Part shown: positions 1 through 9,488 of the stretch, piece by piece
Layout: each line of letters begins with the position of its first letter
Numbering within the stretch: the first letter of the stretch is position 1
NCBI RefSeq assembly: GCF_003991225.1
Contig: NZ_JTFC01000032.1
Location: 62,001-126,000, forward strand
Reading direction: 5' to 3'
From: Candidatus Kurthia intestinigallinarum
GTDB taxonomy: Bacteria; Bacillota; Bacilli; Bacillales_A; Planococcaceae
Length of the DNA stretch: 64,000 nt
The notes under the pieces: model-generated
What the model was told of the DNA's origin: nothing
The model's database searches: none
Seen by the model: the letters and a program-made list of their open reading frames with translations, nothing else
Made by a program: the position numbers and the translations under genes

Positions 1-752
1 TCGTTGGTCGTTACGGTGCTAAAGGTCTTGCATGGATTAAAGTTACTGAAACAGGCGTTGAAGGTTTAACAGGTCCTATCGGTAAATTCTTCCAAGATGA
101 CTACGGCGTGAAATTAATGGAACGTATGGGTGCAGAACCTGGCGATACATTAGTATTCGTAGCTGATAAAGCAGCAGTAGTAGCAGACGCTCTAGGCGCT
201 TTACGTAAAAAATTAGGTAAAGATTTAGGTTTAATTGACGAATCTCGCTTTGCATTCCTATGGATTACGGATTGGCCATTACTTGAATATGATGAAGAAG
301 CGGGTCGTTACTCTGCAGCTCACCACCCATTCACTCGTCCATTCGATGAAGATTTAGAATTAATGGATACAGATCCTGGTAAAGTTCGCGCTCAAGCGTA
401 CGATATCGTGCTTAACGGTTACGAATTAGGTGGCGGTTCATTACGTATTTATGAAAAAGATCTACAAGAAAAAATGTTCAAAGCACTTGGTTTCACACAA
501 GAACAAGCGCAAGAACAATTTGGTTTCTTAATGGATGCTTTTGAATACGGCGTTCCTCCACATGGTGGTTTAGCATTCGGTCTTGACCGTTTCATCATGT
601 TATTATCTGGTCGCGATAACTTACGTGACACAATTGCGTTCCCTAAAACAGCTTCAGCTAGCTGCTTATTAACAGACGCACCATCAGCTGTAGCCACGGC
701 TCAACTTGATGATTTACACATTCGTGTTAAAACAATGGCTGACGAAGACTAA
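1..752 (+). CDS. aspS: Aspartyl-tRNA synthetase, C-terminal part (5' end outside window)
   Basis: Charges tRNA-Asp with aspartate in the cytoplasm. The reading frame is open from base 3; the first Met codon at 108 is internal. About 249 residues remain of a protein usually near 590. The visible part starts in the bacterial-type GAD insertion domain ([14 protein letters not shown]), continues into the class II catalytic core, and ends with class II motif 3 ([13 protein letters not shown]) and the AspRS signature [10 protein letters not shown]. The stop is TAA at 750-752. In B. subtilis aspS sits directly upstream of the 6S-1 RNA gene and tcdA, as here. The identification is secure; only the truncation by the window limits it. 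Confidence 0.97.
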   Translation, partial: VGRYGAKGLAWIKVTETGVEGLTGPIGKFFQDDYGVKLMERMGAEPGDTLVFVADKAAVVADALGALRKKLGKDLGLIDESRFAFLWITDWPLLEYDEEAGRYSAAHHPFTRPFDEDLELMDTDPGKVRAQAYDIVLNGYELGGGSLRIYEKDLQEKMFKALGFTQEQAQEQFGFLMDAFEYGVPPHGGLAFGLDRFIMLLSGRDNLRDTIAFPKTASASCLLTDAPSAVATAQLDDLHIRVKTMADED

Positions 753-765
753 TTGTTGAATGATG

Positions 766-808
766 AAGGCTCGTACGATTTGCGAAAGCGATGACTACGA
801 GCTTTTTT
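766..808 (+). terminator. Rho-independent terminator of aspS
   Basis: The arms GGCTCGTA and TACGAGC enclose a loop and are followed by a run of seven T. It lies 14 bases after the aspS stop. Confidence 0.75.
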
Positions 809-852
809 TATTTCGTAAAATAATAATGTAAGCGTTTTATTAAATAAAAAAG

Positions 853-881
853 TTGCACAAAATAGAATAAAGTGATAGTAT
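853..881 (+). promoter_or_regulatory. Sigma-A promoter of the 6S RNA
   Basis: TTGCAC (853-858) and TAGTAT (876-881) are separated by 17 bp and predict a start near 888, a few bases before the closing stem of the RNA. Confidence 0.6.
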
Positions 882-887
882 AACTGT

Positions 888-1085
888 AACGACAAATCCT
901 GCGGTGTACGACAGCTGCAATCAGTTTTGACCGAACATATTTATTTTTGAGATTTTGTTCATATACAACTTTTTAGATCATGCCTGTTAGGTGGGACTTT
1001 CGAGCAAGTTGTGCGAACAAATAACTGCTTTAAGCGGGCTCAAAACGATGTGAAAACTGACGGCACAATGGGATTTGTTTTTTTG
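888..1085 (+). ncRNA. ssrS: 6S RNA (SsrS/BsrA type)
   Basis: About 195 nt of non-coding sequence between aspS and tcdA, the place where B. subtilis carries 6S-1 RNA (bsrA). The ends form a perfect closing stem: ACAAATCC (892-899) pairs with GGATTTGT (1071-1078), and GCGGTGT near the 5' end faces GGCACAATG near the 3' end. The centre is a long, imperfectly paired rod, as expected of an RNA that mimics an open promoter and binds sigma-A RNA polymerase in stationary phase. A T-run follows the stem. The call rests on position, size, ends and promoter; it should be confirmed with the Rfam 6S model. Confidence 0.8.
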
Positions 1086-1113
1086 TGTGTAAAAAGGGTA
1101 TATGAATCGATAC

Positions 1114-1153
1114 AAAGAGATTGTCCATACTTTATGAGGACAATCTCTTTTTT
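1114..1153 (+). terminator. Rho-independent terminator downstream of 6S RNA
   Basis: AAAGAGATTGTCC (1114-1126) pairs perfectly with GGACAATCTCTTT (1138-1150), followed by T's. It separates the 6S gene from the next CDS and shows that the upstream TTG at 1121 cannot be the real start of that CDS. Confidence 0.85.
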
Positions 1154-1183
1154 CGGATTGATTTCAAAAGGGAGGTGGAAGGT

Positions 1184-2890
1184 TTGAAGAAACAACCTAT
1201 AACACAAAAAAACATTGCCCCGGTAGAATATCACTTCATGACCATCAAACAAAAATTTGTACAACAATTTTTAACGAAATATGAAAATGATTTTGATCAA
1301 GTAAAACGCTGGCTATCTCCTATGTTTTTTCAAGAAATGGAGAAAAAACTAGATGAACATACGGCTAGAAGACTTGCGGAAGATAGCTATTTCTTTTTGA
1401 GTGGCGTCGTACCATACTGGCCACATTTTATTATGGAACGTATGAAGAAAGAACCACAATCAAAATTAAAAAAACTCATCCATACATGGCACCAACCCAT
1501 ATTTTTCTTTGGTGAAATTATTGATGTAACAGATCGTTATGTAGCCATTGAGCATGCATGGACAAAAGAAATTGTCTACGTGCTTGATTTTTCTGCTATG
1601 CCACACCATATTGGAGAAAATACGTTATTATTACTTGTAAAAGGATTAGAAGAAAATATTTATTATTCGCTTAGTATGGGAATTATTTTAACCAAGGCAA
1701 GTGATTCTTTATTTGAAGCATGGAACAAACTTTATAAGGTTACAGCGTTACCTTATAAAGATTTCTTTCAGCAGCATATCGATGATTGTTGGCGATTACT
1801 CATTTCAGAAACATCGCTAAGTAGTAATACGATGCGTACAGACAAAAAGCAATTGCTAGTCATGCTAGATGCAGCGTTAATTGAATTGGATATTAAAAGT
1901 GAGCCTTTATTTTTATTTACACATCGGTATGTGACAACTAAGCACATAAAGGCGCGTAAGAAAGGTGGTTTCATTGCAGGCGTATTACAATTTGGCATGA
2001 AGTTTAATTTTATTCCACCTATTTTAACCGTTACACAATTAGCAACGATTTGTGATGTTTCGAAAACGACCGTATATAGTTATGCAGCTCAATTAGAAAA
2101 CTATTATAAAGAGGAGTTTTCTGAATGGCATTTGTTAGAAGATGAGCAGACTTTATATTGTTCAGGAACAGATGCGACGATTATAGATCGAGAAAAATGG
2201 CAATTAGCGCGACTATGTGATGAGCGTAGCATTGAAGACGAGGTCACACGTAAACGATTGCAAAAAGCGAAGAATATTGAATTTATACCGAAGAATGCGC
2301 ATGATTTAGCACAACATTTTGCTTATTTAGCATATGAGCAAACACATGACCAACAACGATTCGACTTTGCACAAACATCCTTTTCGTACGATAAAAATTG
2401 TGTAGATGCTTTGTTATTATTAAGCGATTATAAAGGAAATGAAACATACTTACAGCGTGCACTAGAACTAAGTGAAAAATCTTCTGATATGGAACGTAAT
2501 AGGGCATACTTTAAAGCTGCGGCAGTTTCTTTTGATATGCGAAATTTTGAAAAATCATTTGATTATTTGAATCAAATGACTACTTGGACAGTTGAACAGC
2601 AATATTTACGCCTAGCCGTCCTTAGTGCATTAGGTGAAGATAGAGCTTCTAAACGTTTGCTTGCTACCTTACCAGATAATGCACTAACACGTTGGTTTAC
2701 TTGGGCATATCATCCAATTGCGGAGAATTATAATATTGCGGTTATGATGAATGCATTCGTAGACAAATATCGTCAACGAGATATTGACCCGTTAGCATAT
2801 CCAAGGCATTGCTTTTATACAGAGGGGTGCCCAGTACAAGGCAGATTGATTTATTTGTTACTGTATCCGATGCTACAACGAAATTATTAA
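1184..2890 (+). CDS. Uncharacterised protein with a helix-turn-helix and a TPR-like C-terminus
   Basis: 568 residues from TTG at 1184, chosen because a strong site (GGGAGGTGG, 1170-1178) lies just upstream and the earlier in-frame TTG at 1121 is inside a terminator hairpin. Visible parts: an N-terminal region of about 270 residues rich in aromatic and charged residues; a probable helix-turn-helix around residues 280-303 (LTVTQLATICDVSKTTVYSY); and a helical C-terminal region around 380-510 with repeat-like Ala/Leu/Tyr spacing resembling TPRs. No signal peptide or membrane segment. The N-terminal pattern (aromatic-rich block, then an IIDVTDRYVAIEHAW-like strand pair) recalls some Bacillus SEC-C-type proteins, but no SEC-C motif is present. 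It is not part of the conserved B. subtilis order here. Function unknown; possibly regulatory. Confidence 0.8.
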   Translation: MKKQPITQKNIAPVEYHFMTIKQKFVQQFLTKYENDFDQVKRWLSPMFFQEMEKKLDEHTARRLAEDSYFFLSGVVPYWPHFIMERMKKEPQSKLKKLIHTWHQPIFFFGEIIDVTDRYVAIEHAWTKEIVYVLDFSAMPHHIGENTLLLLVKGLEENIYYSLSMGIILTKASDSLFEAWNKLYKVTALPYKDFFQQHIDDCWRLLISETSLSSNTMRTDKKQLLVMLDAALIELDIKSEPLFLFTHRYVTTKHIKARKKGGFIAGVLQFGMKFNFIPPILTVTQLATICDVSKTTVYSYAAQLENYYKEEFSEWHLLEDEQTLYCSGTDATIIDREKWQLARLCDERSIEDEVTRKRLQKAKNIEFIPKNAHDLAQHFAYLAYEQTHDQQRFDFAQTSFSYDKNCVDALLLLSDYKGNETYLQRALELSEKSSDMERNRAYFKAAAVSFDMRNFEKSFDYLNQMTTWTVEQQYLRLAVLSALGEDRASKRLLATLPDNALTRWFTWAYHPIAENYNIAVMMNAFVDKYRQRDIDPLAYPRHCFYTEGCPVQGRLIYLLLYPMLQRNY

Positions 2891-2902
2891 ATGCTTTAAT
2901 TA

Positions 2903-2945
2903 AAAAAGTCAGGAATCTTATTCAAAATAAGATTCCTGACTTTTT
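2903..2945. terminator. Bidirectional terminator between convergent genes
   Basis: AAAAAGTCAGGAATCTTATT (2903-2922) pairs with its complement at 2926-2945, with A-run and T-run flanks suiting both directions. The stop codon of the minus-strand gene (2922-2924) lies inside the hairpin. Confidence 0.9.
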
Positions 2946-3569
2946 CGTTTTAATTGTTATTGCGTCAGTTGTTTTTGATTCGATTTTATAACCAAGTTCT
3001 TTTCGTAAGTAAAATGTAGTATCTTTTGTTTTAATTAAAAAATAATTGGCTGTAATTGAATTTGTGAAAACATTGTTGAATATCGTATTATTTGCATCAA
3101 ATGAAATAGATGTACCATTACTATCATGTGTTACAAAAACATGTTTATCAGTCTGTGCATTATTTGCACGTAAATAAGGTGCTAAATTTTCAGCATGATA
3201 CACTTGTTGTAGAGCAGTTTGCTGAAATTGTTCATTCAGTTTTTCAGCATTTGCTAATTGATAGCGTAATGTTTGCTGCTGTTTACTTGTTAAAACCGGT
3301 TTTTTACGCAAAACAAATGAATTTAACCAGGATTGTTGTTCTAAAACATAGCTTGCTGGAAAGATAAAATTCTCATGTTGATCGACTTTTTGTATATTGT
3401 TTTTTGACGGTTCTGTCATAAAGCGTGCTTGCGCGTTAACGTAGTCGTCATAATTTTTTTGTAGCTGTGCGTAGCTTGTGTCGAGTGAGGGATAAAAAGA
3501 TGACGCAATGACAGCACCGATTAGCGCGAAAATAAGAGCATTTAGCGTAAAATTAAAAATAGCACGCAT
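2922..3569 (-). CDS. Uncharacterised membrane-anchored extracytoplasmic protein
   Basis: 215 residues. The ATG (3567-3569) follows a clear GGAGG site 7-8 bases away. A single hydrophobic segment at residues 5-27 (after MRAIFN) is an uncleaved anchor or signal sequence. The rest is polar, Gln/Asn/Lys-rich and low in Cys, suggesting a domain outside the membrane; residues about 95-145 are helical with coiled-coil-like Gln/Leu spacing, and the end is a Thr/Ile/Lys-rich, probably beta region. Transcribed alone, convergent with the HTH/TPR gene and divergent from tcdA. I recognise no family, and no catalytic motif is visible. Confidence 0.75.
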   Translation of the reverse strand: MRAIFNFTLNALIFALIGAVIASSFYPSLDTSYAQLQKNYDDYVNAQARFMTEPSKNNIQKVDQHENFIFPASYVLEQQSWLNSFVLRKKPVLTSKQQQTLRYQLANAEKLNEQFQQTALQQVYHAENLAPYLRANNAQTDKHVFVTHDSNGTSISFDANNTIFNNVFTNSITANYFLIKTKDTTFYLRKELGYKIESKTTDAITIKTKKSGILF

Positions 3570-3682
3570 AGTGGAATTCCTCCAATTCTTAGTTGGTTAC
3601 TTGCAATTTTGAAGCGAATTGTTTATATTTTGAGAGACGCCTACTTTTAAGTAGGAATTTTAAACACAACGGAGTGAATGAT

Positions 3683-4444
3683 ATGTTACACCAATTTTCA
3701 CGTAATGAACTAGCGATTGGTCAAGAAGGCCTTGAACTATTAAAAAATACAACAGTTGCCATCTTAGGTGTTGGTGGCGTTGGCTCATTTGCAGCAGAAG
3801 CTGTGGCACGTAGTGGCGTTGGCCGTATTATCTTAGTTGATAAGGATGATGTTGATATCACAAATATTAACCGTCAACTAGTAGCGTATATGTCAACAAT
3901 CGGTAAATCAAAATCTGCTGTAATGAAAGAACGTATTGCAGATATTAACCCAGATTGTGAAGTCATTGATTTGCACATGTTTTATACAGAAGAAACATAT
4001 GAAAAATTCTTCAGCTATAACCCTGATTATGTAATTGATGCAAGTGATACAGTTATTTATAAAATTCATATTATGAAAGAATGTCTAAAGCGTAATGTGA
4101 AAATCATTTCAAGTATGGGTGCTGCAAATAAAATGGATCCAACACGCTTCCGTATTGCCGATATTTCACAAACATTTATGGATCCACTTGCAAAAGTTAT
4201 CCGTGTGAAACTTCGTAAAGAAGGTATCAAAAAAGGCATTCCAGTTATTTTTTCTGATGAAAGTCCTATTGTAATTCGTCCAGATGTGGCGGAAACAGTT
4301 GGTAAACCAGAAGCTGAAATTCGTAAAGCGAAAATGCCTCCATCATCAAATGCATTTGTTCCATCATCAGTTGGATTGATTGCAGCGAGTTGGGTGATTC
4401 GTGATATTTTGAGCGATATCACAATTACTCGTGTGCAAGGTTAA
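3683..4444 (+). CDS. tcdA: tRNA threonylcarbamoyladenosine dehydratase
   Basis: 253 residues, E1-like ThiF/HesA superfamily. The enzyme uses ATP to cyclise t6A at position 37 of ANN-decoding tRNAs to ct6A. The nucleotide-binding glycine motif GVGGVGS is near residue 30, followed by the acidic strand end LVDKDDVDITNINRQ typical of the family and DASD near 118. The ATG at 3683 is preceded by ACGGAGTGAA; the ORF extends 30 codons upstream without a usable site. The length fits YrvM/CsdL (about 254-268). In B. subtilis it also lies between aspS and rarA. High certainty. Confidence 0.93.
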   Translation: MLHQFSRNELAIGQEGLELLKNTTVAILGVGGVGSFAAEAVARSGVGRIILVDKDDVDITNINRQLVAYMSTIGKSKSAVMKERIADINPDCEVIDLHMFYTEETYEKFFSYNPDYVIDASDTVIYKIHIMKECLKRNVKIISSMGAANKMDPTRFRIADISQTFMDPLAKVIRVKLRKEGIKKGIPVIFSDESPIVIRPDVAETVGKPEAEIRKAKMPPSSNAFVPSSVGLIAASWVIRDILSDITITRVQG

Positions 4445-4463
4445 TCATAGCATAATTTTATTG

Positions 4464-4493
4464 ACTGTCCGAGTTGTATCGGGCAGTTTTTTT
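4464..4493 (+). terminator. Rho-independent terminator of tcdA
   Basis: ACTGTCCGA (4464-4472) pairs with TCGGGCAGT (4479-4487, one G-U), followed by seven T. Confidence 0.8.
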
Positions 4494-4514
4494 GTTATAT
4501 GATGAATATTAGCG

Positions 4515-4522
4515 GTATAGAC
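4515..4522 (+). promoter_or_regulatory. Probable GntR/HutC operator (GTATAGAC)
   Basis: GTATAGAC inside CGGTATAGACAACTAG matches the HutC-subfamily operator signature GTnTAnAC and resembles DasR/NagR dre sites. It ends 29 bases before the start of the adjacent GntR gene and just downstream of a weak -10 (TATGAT, 4498-4503), so it probably serves autoregulation. Confidence 0.55.
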
Positions 4523-4551
4523 AACTAGGACTAATCAGGGGGAGCGGGGAA

Positions 4552-5274
4552 ATGATTAATAAACGTTCACACATTCCGGTGTATATGCAAATTGAAGAAC
4601 AATTAAAAAAGAAAATAGCAGAAGGAATTTATAAGGTAGGACAGGTAATTCCTTCAGAGCGCGAATTGGCTTTGCAGTATGATGTAAGTCGAATGACGGT
4701 AAGACAAGCGATTACAAATTTAGTGAATGATGGCTTATTATACCGTGAAAAAGGGCGTGGTACCTTTGTTTCAAGTCCTAAGCTTGAACAACCTTTAAAC
4801 GGCTTAACAAGCTTTACTGAGGATATGTTAGCGCGAGGTATGGTTCCAAGTAGCCAACTTGTAAAGTTTGAACGAAAACCTGCACCATTTGAATTGGCAC
4901 AAGATTTATTAATAGAGTCAGGAGAAGATGTTTATTCAATCATGCGTATTCGTAATGCGGACGGGGAACCAATGGCGATAGAGCGAACGTATTTGCCAGC
5001 AAAATTATTCCCAGGCTTAACAGCTGAAAAATTACAAACATCTCTTTACTCATTAATTGAATCCCACTATCAATTGACAATTGGTAATGCAATTCAGCAA
5101 ATGGAAGCCGCTTTGACAACAAAAGAAGATGCGCAATTTTTACATATTCCACCTAGTGGGGTCGTATTATTAATTAAGCGAACAAGTTTTTTAGATAGTG
5201 GGCAACCTTTTGAAATTGTTCGTAGTGTGTATCGTGCAGACCGGTATAAATTTATTAGTGAAATTCAGCGTTAA
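4552..5274 (+). CDS. GntR family (HutC/NagR-like) transcriptional regulator
   Basis: 240 residues. The N-terminal winged helix-turn-helix (about 1-75) has the GntR signature: PVYMQIEEQL, PSERELALQYDVSRMTVRQA and YREKGRGTFV. A UTRA ligand-binding domain (about 90-236) follows. Length and arrangement match NagR (YvoA) of B. subtilis, which senses glucosamine-6-phosphate or N-acetylglucosamine-6-phosphate. The ATG at 4552 follows GGGGGAGCGGGG. No nagA/nagB or phosphotransferase genes are nearby, so the effector is unproven. The GTnTAnAC site directly upstream supports autoregulation. It is inserted between tcdA and rarA, which are neighbours in B. subtilis. Confidence 0.88.
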   Translation: MINKRSHIPVYMQIEEQLKKKIAEGIYKVGQVIPSERELALQYDVSRMTVRQAITNLVNDGLLYREKGRGTFVSSPKLEQPLNGLTSFTEDMLARGMVPSSQLVKFERKPAPFELAQDLLIESGEDVYSIMRIRNADGEPMAIERTYLPAKLFPGLTAEKLQTSLYSLIESHYQLTIGNAIQQMEAALTTKEDAQFLHIPPSGVVLLIKRTSFLDSGQPFEIVRSVYRADRYKFISEIQR

Positions 5275-5277
5275 AAT

Positions 5278-5314
5278 AAAAAGTCGAAATCTAATATAAA
5301 GATTTCGACTTTTT
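5278..5314. terminator. Bidirectional terminator between gntR and rarA
   Basis: AAAAAGTCGAAATCT (5278-5292) pairs with AGATTTCGACTTTTT (5300-5314). The A-run and T-run flanks serve both converging genes. Confidence 0.9.
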
Positions 5315-5318
5315 ACGT

Positions 5319-6608
5319 TTATTTATGGTCTTTCTTCGAGCTATTCAAATGGTCATAAATACCGGCCATTCGCTTTTCTTGTCCGGCTATAACTGGTTTG
5401 TAGAATTCGGTACCAACAAGATTGTCTGGTAAGTATTGTTGATCAACCCACCCACCAAATGTACCTACAGGTGTATTGTGAGGATATTGATAGCCTTCAA
5501 CGCCTAATGTTTTGGCACCACTGTAATGTGCATCTCTCAAATGCATGGGGATATCGCCAGTTTTGCCACTATGAATCGCTTCGATTGCTTTATCAATTGC
5601 AAGGATGGCTGAATTGGATTTTTCAGCTAAGCACATTTCAATCACTGCATGTGCTAGAGGAATTCGTGCTTCTGGCATGCCTAAACGTTCAGCAGATTGA
5701 CAAGCTGCAAGGACATGACTTCCAATTTCAGGTGCGGCTAATCCGATATCTTCATAGCCCATCACAAGAAGTCTTCGTGAAACAGCTACAAGATCGCCAT
5801 TTTCAAGGCACATTGCTAAATAGTATAGTGCCGCATTGACATCACTACCGCGTACAGATTTTTGGAGTGCAGATAATAAATTATAAAACTGACTGCCCTT
5901 TTTATCACCATAAACACCAATGCGCTCAGCCAGTTGATCAAGTGTGCGGTCTTTAATAATGGCCACATCTTCTACTTCATCAGAAGCGTAATAAGCAGAT
6001 TCAAGTAATGTCAATGCCTTGCGACCGTCACCATTACTTGCTATTGCTATTTTTTCGAGCTGTTCATTTGCTATTTTTATTTTGTAGTGACCTAAACCAC
6101 GCTTTTCATCTTTCAGTGCACGGTTTAAGAGATCAATTAAATCATGGTTTGTTAATCTCTTTAATTGTTTGATTTCTCCACAACGAGAGCGAATGGCAGG
6201 ATTGACATCATGGAATGGATTTTCTGTTGTCGCCCCAATTAAAATGACCTTGCCACTTTCTACATGAGGAAGTAATGTATCTTGCTGTAGTTTATTAAAA
6301 CGATGAATTTCGTCTAAAAAAAGTAGCACAGTTCCTTGTAGATTTGCTTCTATTACAATATCTTCTACATCTTTTTTGCCAGCGCGTGTTGCATTCAATG
6401 CATAAAATGGCAATTTACTCGTTCCTGCAATTGCAAAAGCGAGTGATGTTTTGCCGATACCAGGCTCACCGTATAAAAGCATTGATGGCACATGCCCCTT
6501 TTGAATCATTTTATATAACGTCGTTTCTGGGCCAATAAAGTCGCGGTGTCCGATAACATCATCGAGCATTTTTGGACGCATACGATAGGCAAGAGGTTCA
6601 TTGGACAT
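5319..6608 (-). CDS. rarA: Replication-associated recombination protein A (AAA+ ATPase)
   Basis: 429 residues from the ATG at 6606-6608 (MSNEPLAYRMRP). The longer reading begins with a GTG overlapping the ribosome-binding site AAGGAGTG and is rejected. RarA/MgsA acts at stalled replication forks with SSB and the replisome. Visible: Walker A GEPGIGKTS near residue 47, Walker B LFLDEIHRFN near 95, sensor 1 GATTENP, and the C-terminal MgsA/RarA domain with RDAHYSGAK. The length fits B. subtilis YrvN (about 420). As in B. subtilis it neighbours cymR, here divergent from it. Confidence 0.94.
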   Translation of the reverse strand: MSNEPLAYRMRPKMLDDVIGHRDFIGPETTLYKMIQKGHVPSMLLYGEPGIGKTSLAFAIAGTSKLPFYALNATRAGKKDVEDIVIEANLQGTVLLFLDEIHRFNKLQQDTLLPHVESGKVILIGATTENPFHDVNPAIRSRCGEIKQLKRLTNHDLIDLLNRALKDEKRGLGHYKIKIANEQLEKIAIASNGDGRKALTLLESAYYASDEVEDVAIIKDRTLDQLAERIGVYGDKKGSQFYNLLSALQKSVRGSDVNAALYYLAMCLENGDLVAVSRRLLVMGYEDIGLAAPEIGSHVLAACQSAERLGMPEARIPLAHAVIEMCLAEKSNSAILAIDKAIEAIHSGKTGDIPMHLRDAHYSGAKTLGVEGYQYPHNTPVGTFGGWVDQQYLPDNLVGTEFYKPVIAGQEKRMAGIYDHLNSSKKDHK

Positions 6609-6716
6609 AAAAATCACTCCTTTTTCGTACTATTTATGATAGTTGAAAACCGAGTGAATTGGAAGGGAATATGCTATACTTAGGTGATAACAGTATTATG
6701 AAGCAGAGGTGTCTAT

Positions 6717-7136
6717 ATGAAAATTTCAACTAAAGGACGATACGGTCTTACAATTATGATCGAACTATCAAAACAATATGGTCAGGGGCCGATTCCATTG
6801 CGCCAAATTGCCTCAGAAAATCATCTTTCTGAAGCCTACTTAGAACAATTAGTATCACCACTACGTAACTCAGGACTTGTGAAAAGTGTACGAGGTGCTT
6901 ACGGCGGTTATATGTTAGCGAAGCCACCACATTTGATTTCTGCAGCGGATGTCATTAAAGTGCTAGAAGGACCAATTCAACCGGTTGAGGGAATCGAAAA
7001 TGAAGCACCACCACAACGTGAGCTATGGATTCGTGTGCGTGATGCTGTTAAAGAAGTGTTAGATAAAACAAATTTAGAAGACTTAGCAAAATATACAGAG
7101 TCAACAGACGACAGTAATTACATGTTCTATATTTAA
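6717..7136 (+). CDS. cymR: Rrf2-family regulator of cysteine metabolism
   Basis: 139 residues with the Rrf2 winged helix at the N-terminus (MKISTKGRYGLTIMIELS; LSEAYLEQLVSPLRNSGLV; SVRGAYGGYML). CymR with CysK represses cysteine and sulfur uptake genes. The iron-sulfur cysteines of the IscR branch are absent, which favours CymR over IscR. ATG at 6717 with GCAGAGGTG upstream; a TATACT -10 lies around 6674. It precedes iscS and mnmA as in B. subtilis, a link between cysteine supply and sulfur transfer. Confidence 0.9.
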   Translation: MKISTKGRYGLTIMIELSKQYGQGPIPLRQIASENHLSEAYLEQLVSPLRNSGLVKSVRGAYGGYMLAKPPHLISAADVIKVLEGPIQPVEGIENEAPPQRELWIRVRDAVKEVLDKTNLEDLAKYTESTDDSNYMFYI

Positions 7137-7181
7137 GAAACAACTGCAGCACAAGCTGTACGATTAAAGGAGATTTTTTTA

Positions 7182-8324
7182 ATGACTGAAATTTATCTAG
7201 ACCACGCAGCGACGTCTCCGATGCATCCAGAAGTAATCGATGCAATGGTAGCGGTTATGAATGATGTATATGGAAATCCTTCATCTATTCATGGCATTGG
7301 TCGACACGCGCGCAAATATTTAGACAATGCGCGTGGCTTTATTGCGCGCTCAATTGGGGCGAAAGACCATGAAATTGTCCTGACAAGTGGAGGTTCTGAA
7401 GCGGATAATTTGGCAATTTTCGGCACAGCTTATGCGCATCAAAATGAAGGCCGACATATTATTACAACACAGGTGGAACATCATGCGGTCCTTCGTGCAT
7501 GTGAACGGCTTGAAAAAGAAGGATTTGACGTGACATATCTTCCTGTTGACAAACATGGTATGATTGCTATCGACGACTTCAAACGTGCATTACGTGACGA
7601 TACCATTCTCGTTACGATTATGTACGGGAACAATGAAGTAGGTACGAAGCAACCAATTGCTGAAATTGGGGCGCTATTAAAAGACCATACCGCTACATTC
7701 CATACAGATGCGGTACAAGCGTTTGGTTTAGAAAAAATCGATGTTGATGCACTCGGGGTTGATTTATTATCAACTTCTGCACATAAATTGAACGGTCCAA
7801 AAGGAATAGGTTTTCTCTATGAACGTCCAAAAGCGCATTTACAATCCCTTATTGTTGGTGGGGATCAAGAGCGAAAACGTCGTGCAAGTACAGAAAATGT
7901 TCCAGCAGTCGTCGGCTTTGCAAAGGCAGTAGAGCTAGCGCAAAGTTCTATGGAAGAAAAAGCAACAGAATATGCGCGTTATCGTCAAATGCTTCTTTCA
8001 GCATTTGACGAAGCGGGTATAGCCTACCATGTTAATGGAGATGCCCTTCACGCATTACCCCATGTGCTCAATGTGAGTTTCAATGGTATGGATGTTGAAT
8101 CATTCTTAATCAATCTAGATATCGAAGGAATTGCTGTTTCAAGTGGTTCTGCTTGTACAGCAGGCTCATTAGAACCTTCTCATGTATTACTTGCTATGTA
8201 TGGCAAAGGAGCAGAGGAATTACGTAATTCGATTCGTTTTAGCTTTGGTTATGGTTTGGATTCAGCGCAAATCAAACGTGCAGCACAAACCGTTATTGGT
8301 ATTGTGAAACGTTTAACGAAATAA
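7182..8324 (+). CDS. iscS: Cysteine desulfurase (IscS/NifS type)
   Basis: 380 residues, PLP-dependent class V aminotransferase fold. It removes sulfur from cysteine as an enzyme persulfide for thiolation. Visible: YLDHAATSPMHPEV at the start, the PLP Lys in STSAHKLNGPKG (about residue 202), and the active-site Cys in SSGSACTAGS (about 325). The position between cymR and mnmA indicates it is the dedicated donor for tRNA 2-thiouridine, like B. subtilis YrvO. ATG at 7182 after AAGGAGA. Confidence 0.95.
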   Translation: MTEIYLDHAATSPMHPEVIDAMVAVMNDVYGNPSSIHGIGRHARKYLDNARGFIARSIGAKDHEIVLTSGGSEADNLAIFGTAYAHQNEGRHIITTQVEHHAVLRACERLEKEGFDVTYLPVDKHGMIAIDDFKRALRDDTILVTIMYGNNEVGTKQPIAEIGALLKDHTATFHTDAVQAFGLEKIDVDALGVDLLSTSAHKLNGPKGIGFLYERPKAHLQSLIVGGDQERKRRASTENVPAVVGFAKAVELAQSSMEEKATEYARYRQMLLSAFDEAGIAYHVNGDALHALPHVLNVSFNGMDVESFLINLDIEGIAVSSGSACTAGSLEPSHVLLAMYGKGAEELRNSIRFSFGYGLDSAQIKRAAQTVIGIVKRLTK

Positions 8325-8337
8325 CAAGAAAAGGTGA

Positions 8338-9474
<1,137 letters not shown>

Positions 9475-9488
9475 TAGAGGTGTCACAA

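Noticed and set aside
449-697. Minus-strand frame within aspS
   Set aside because: It lies wholly inside a conserved coding gene and its translation has no family features; it is a shadow frame.
1121-1183. Upstream start at TTG 1121 for the HTH/TPR gene
   Set aside because: It lies inside a perfect terminator hairpin, and a strong ribosome site precedes the TTG at 1184.
3639-3656. Inverted repeat CCTACTT/AAGTAGG before tcdA as a regulatory site
   Set aside because: Short, AT-rich flanks, no T-run and no known motif; it could be chance.
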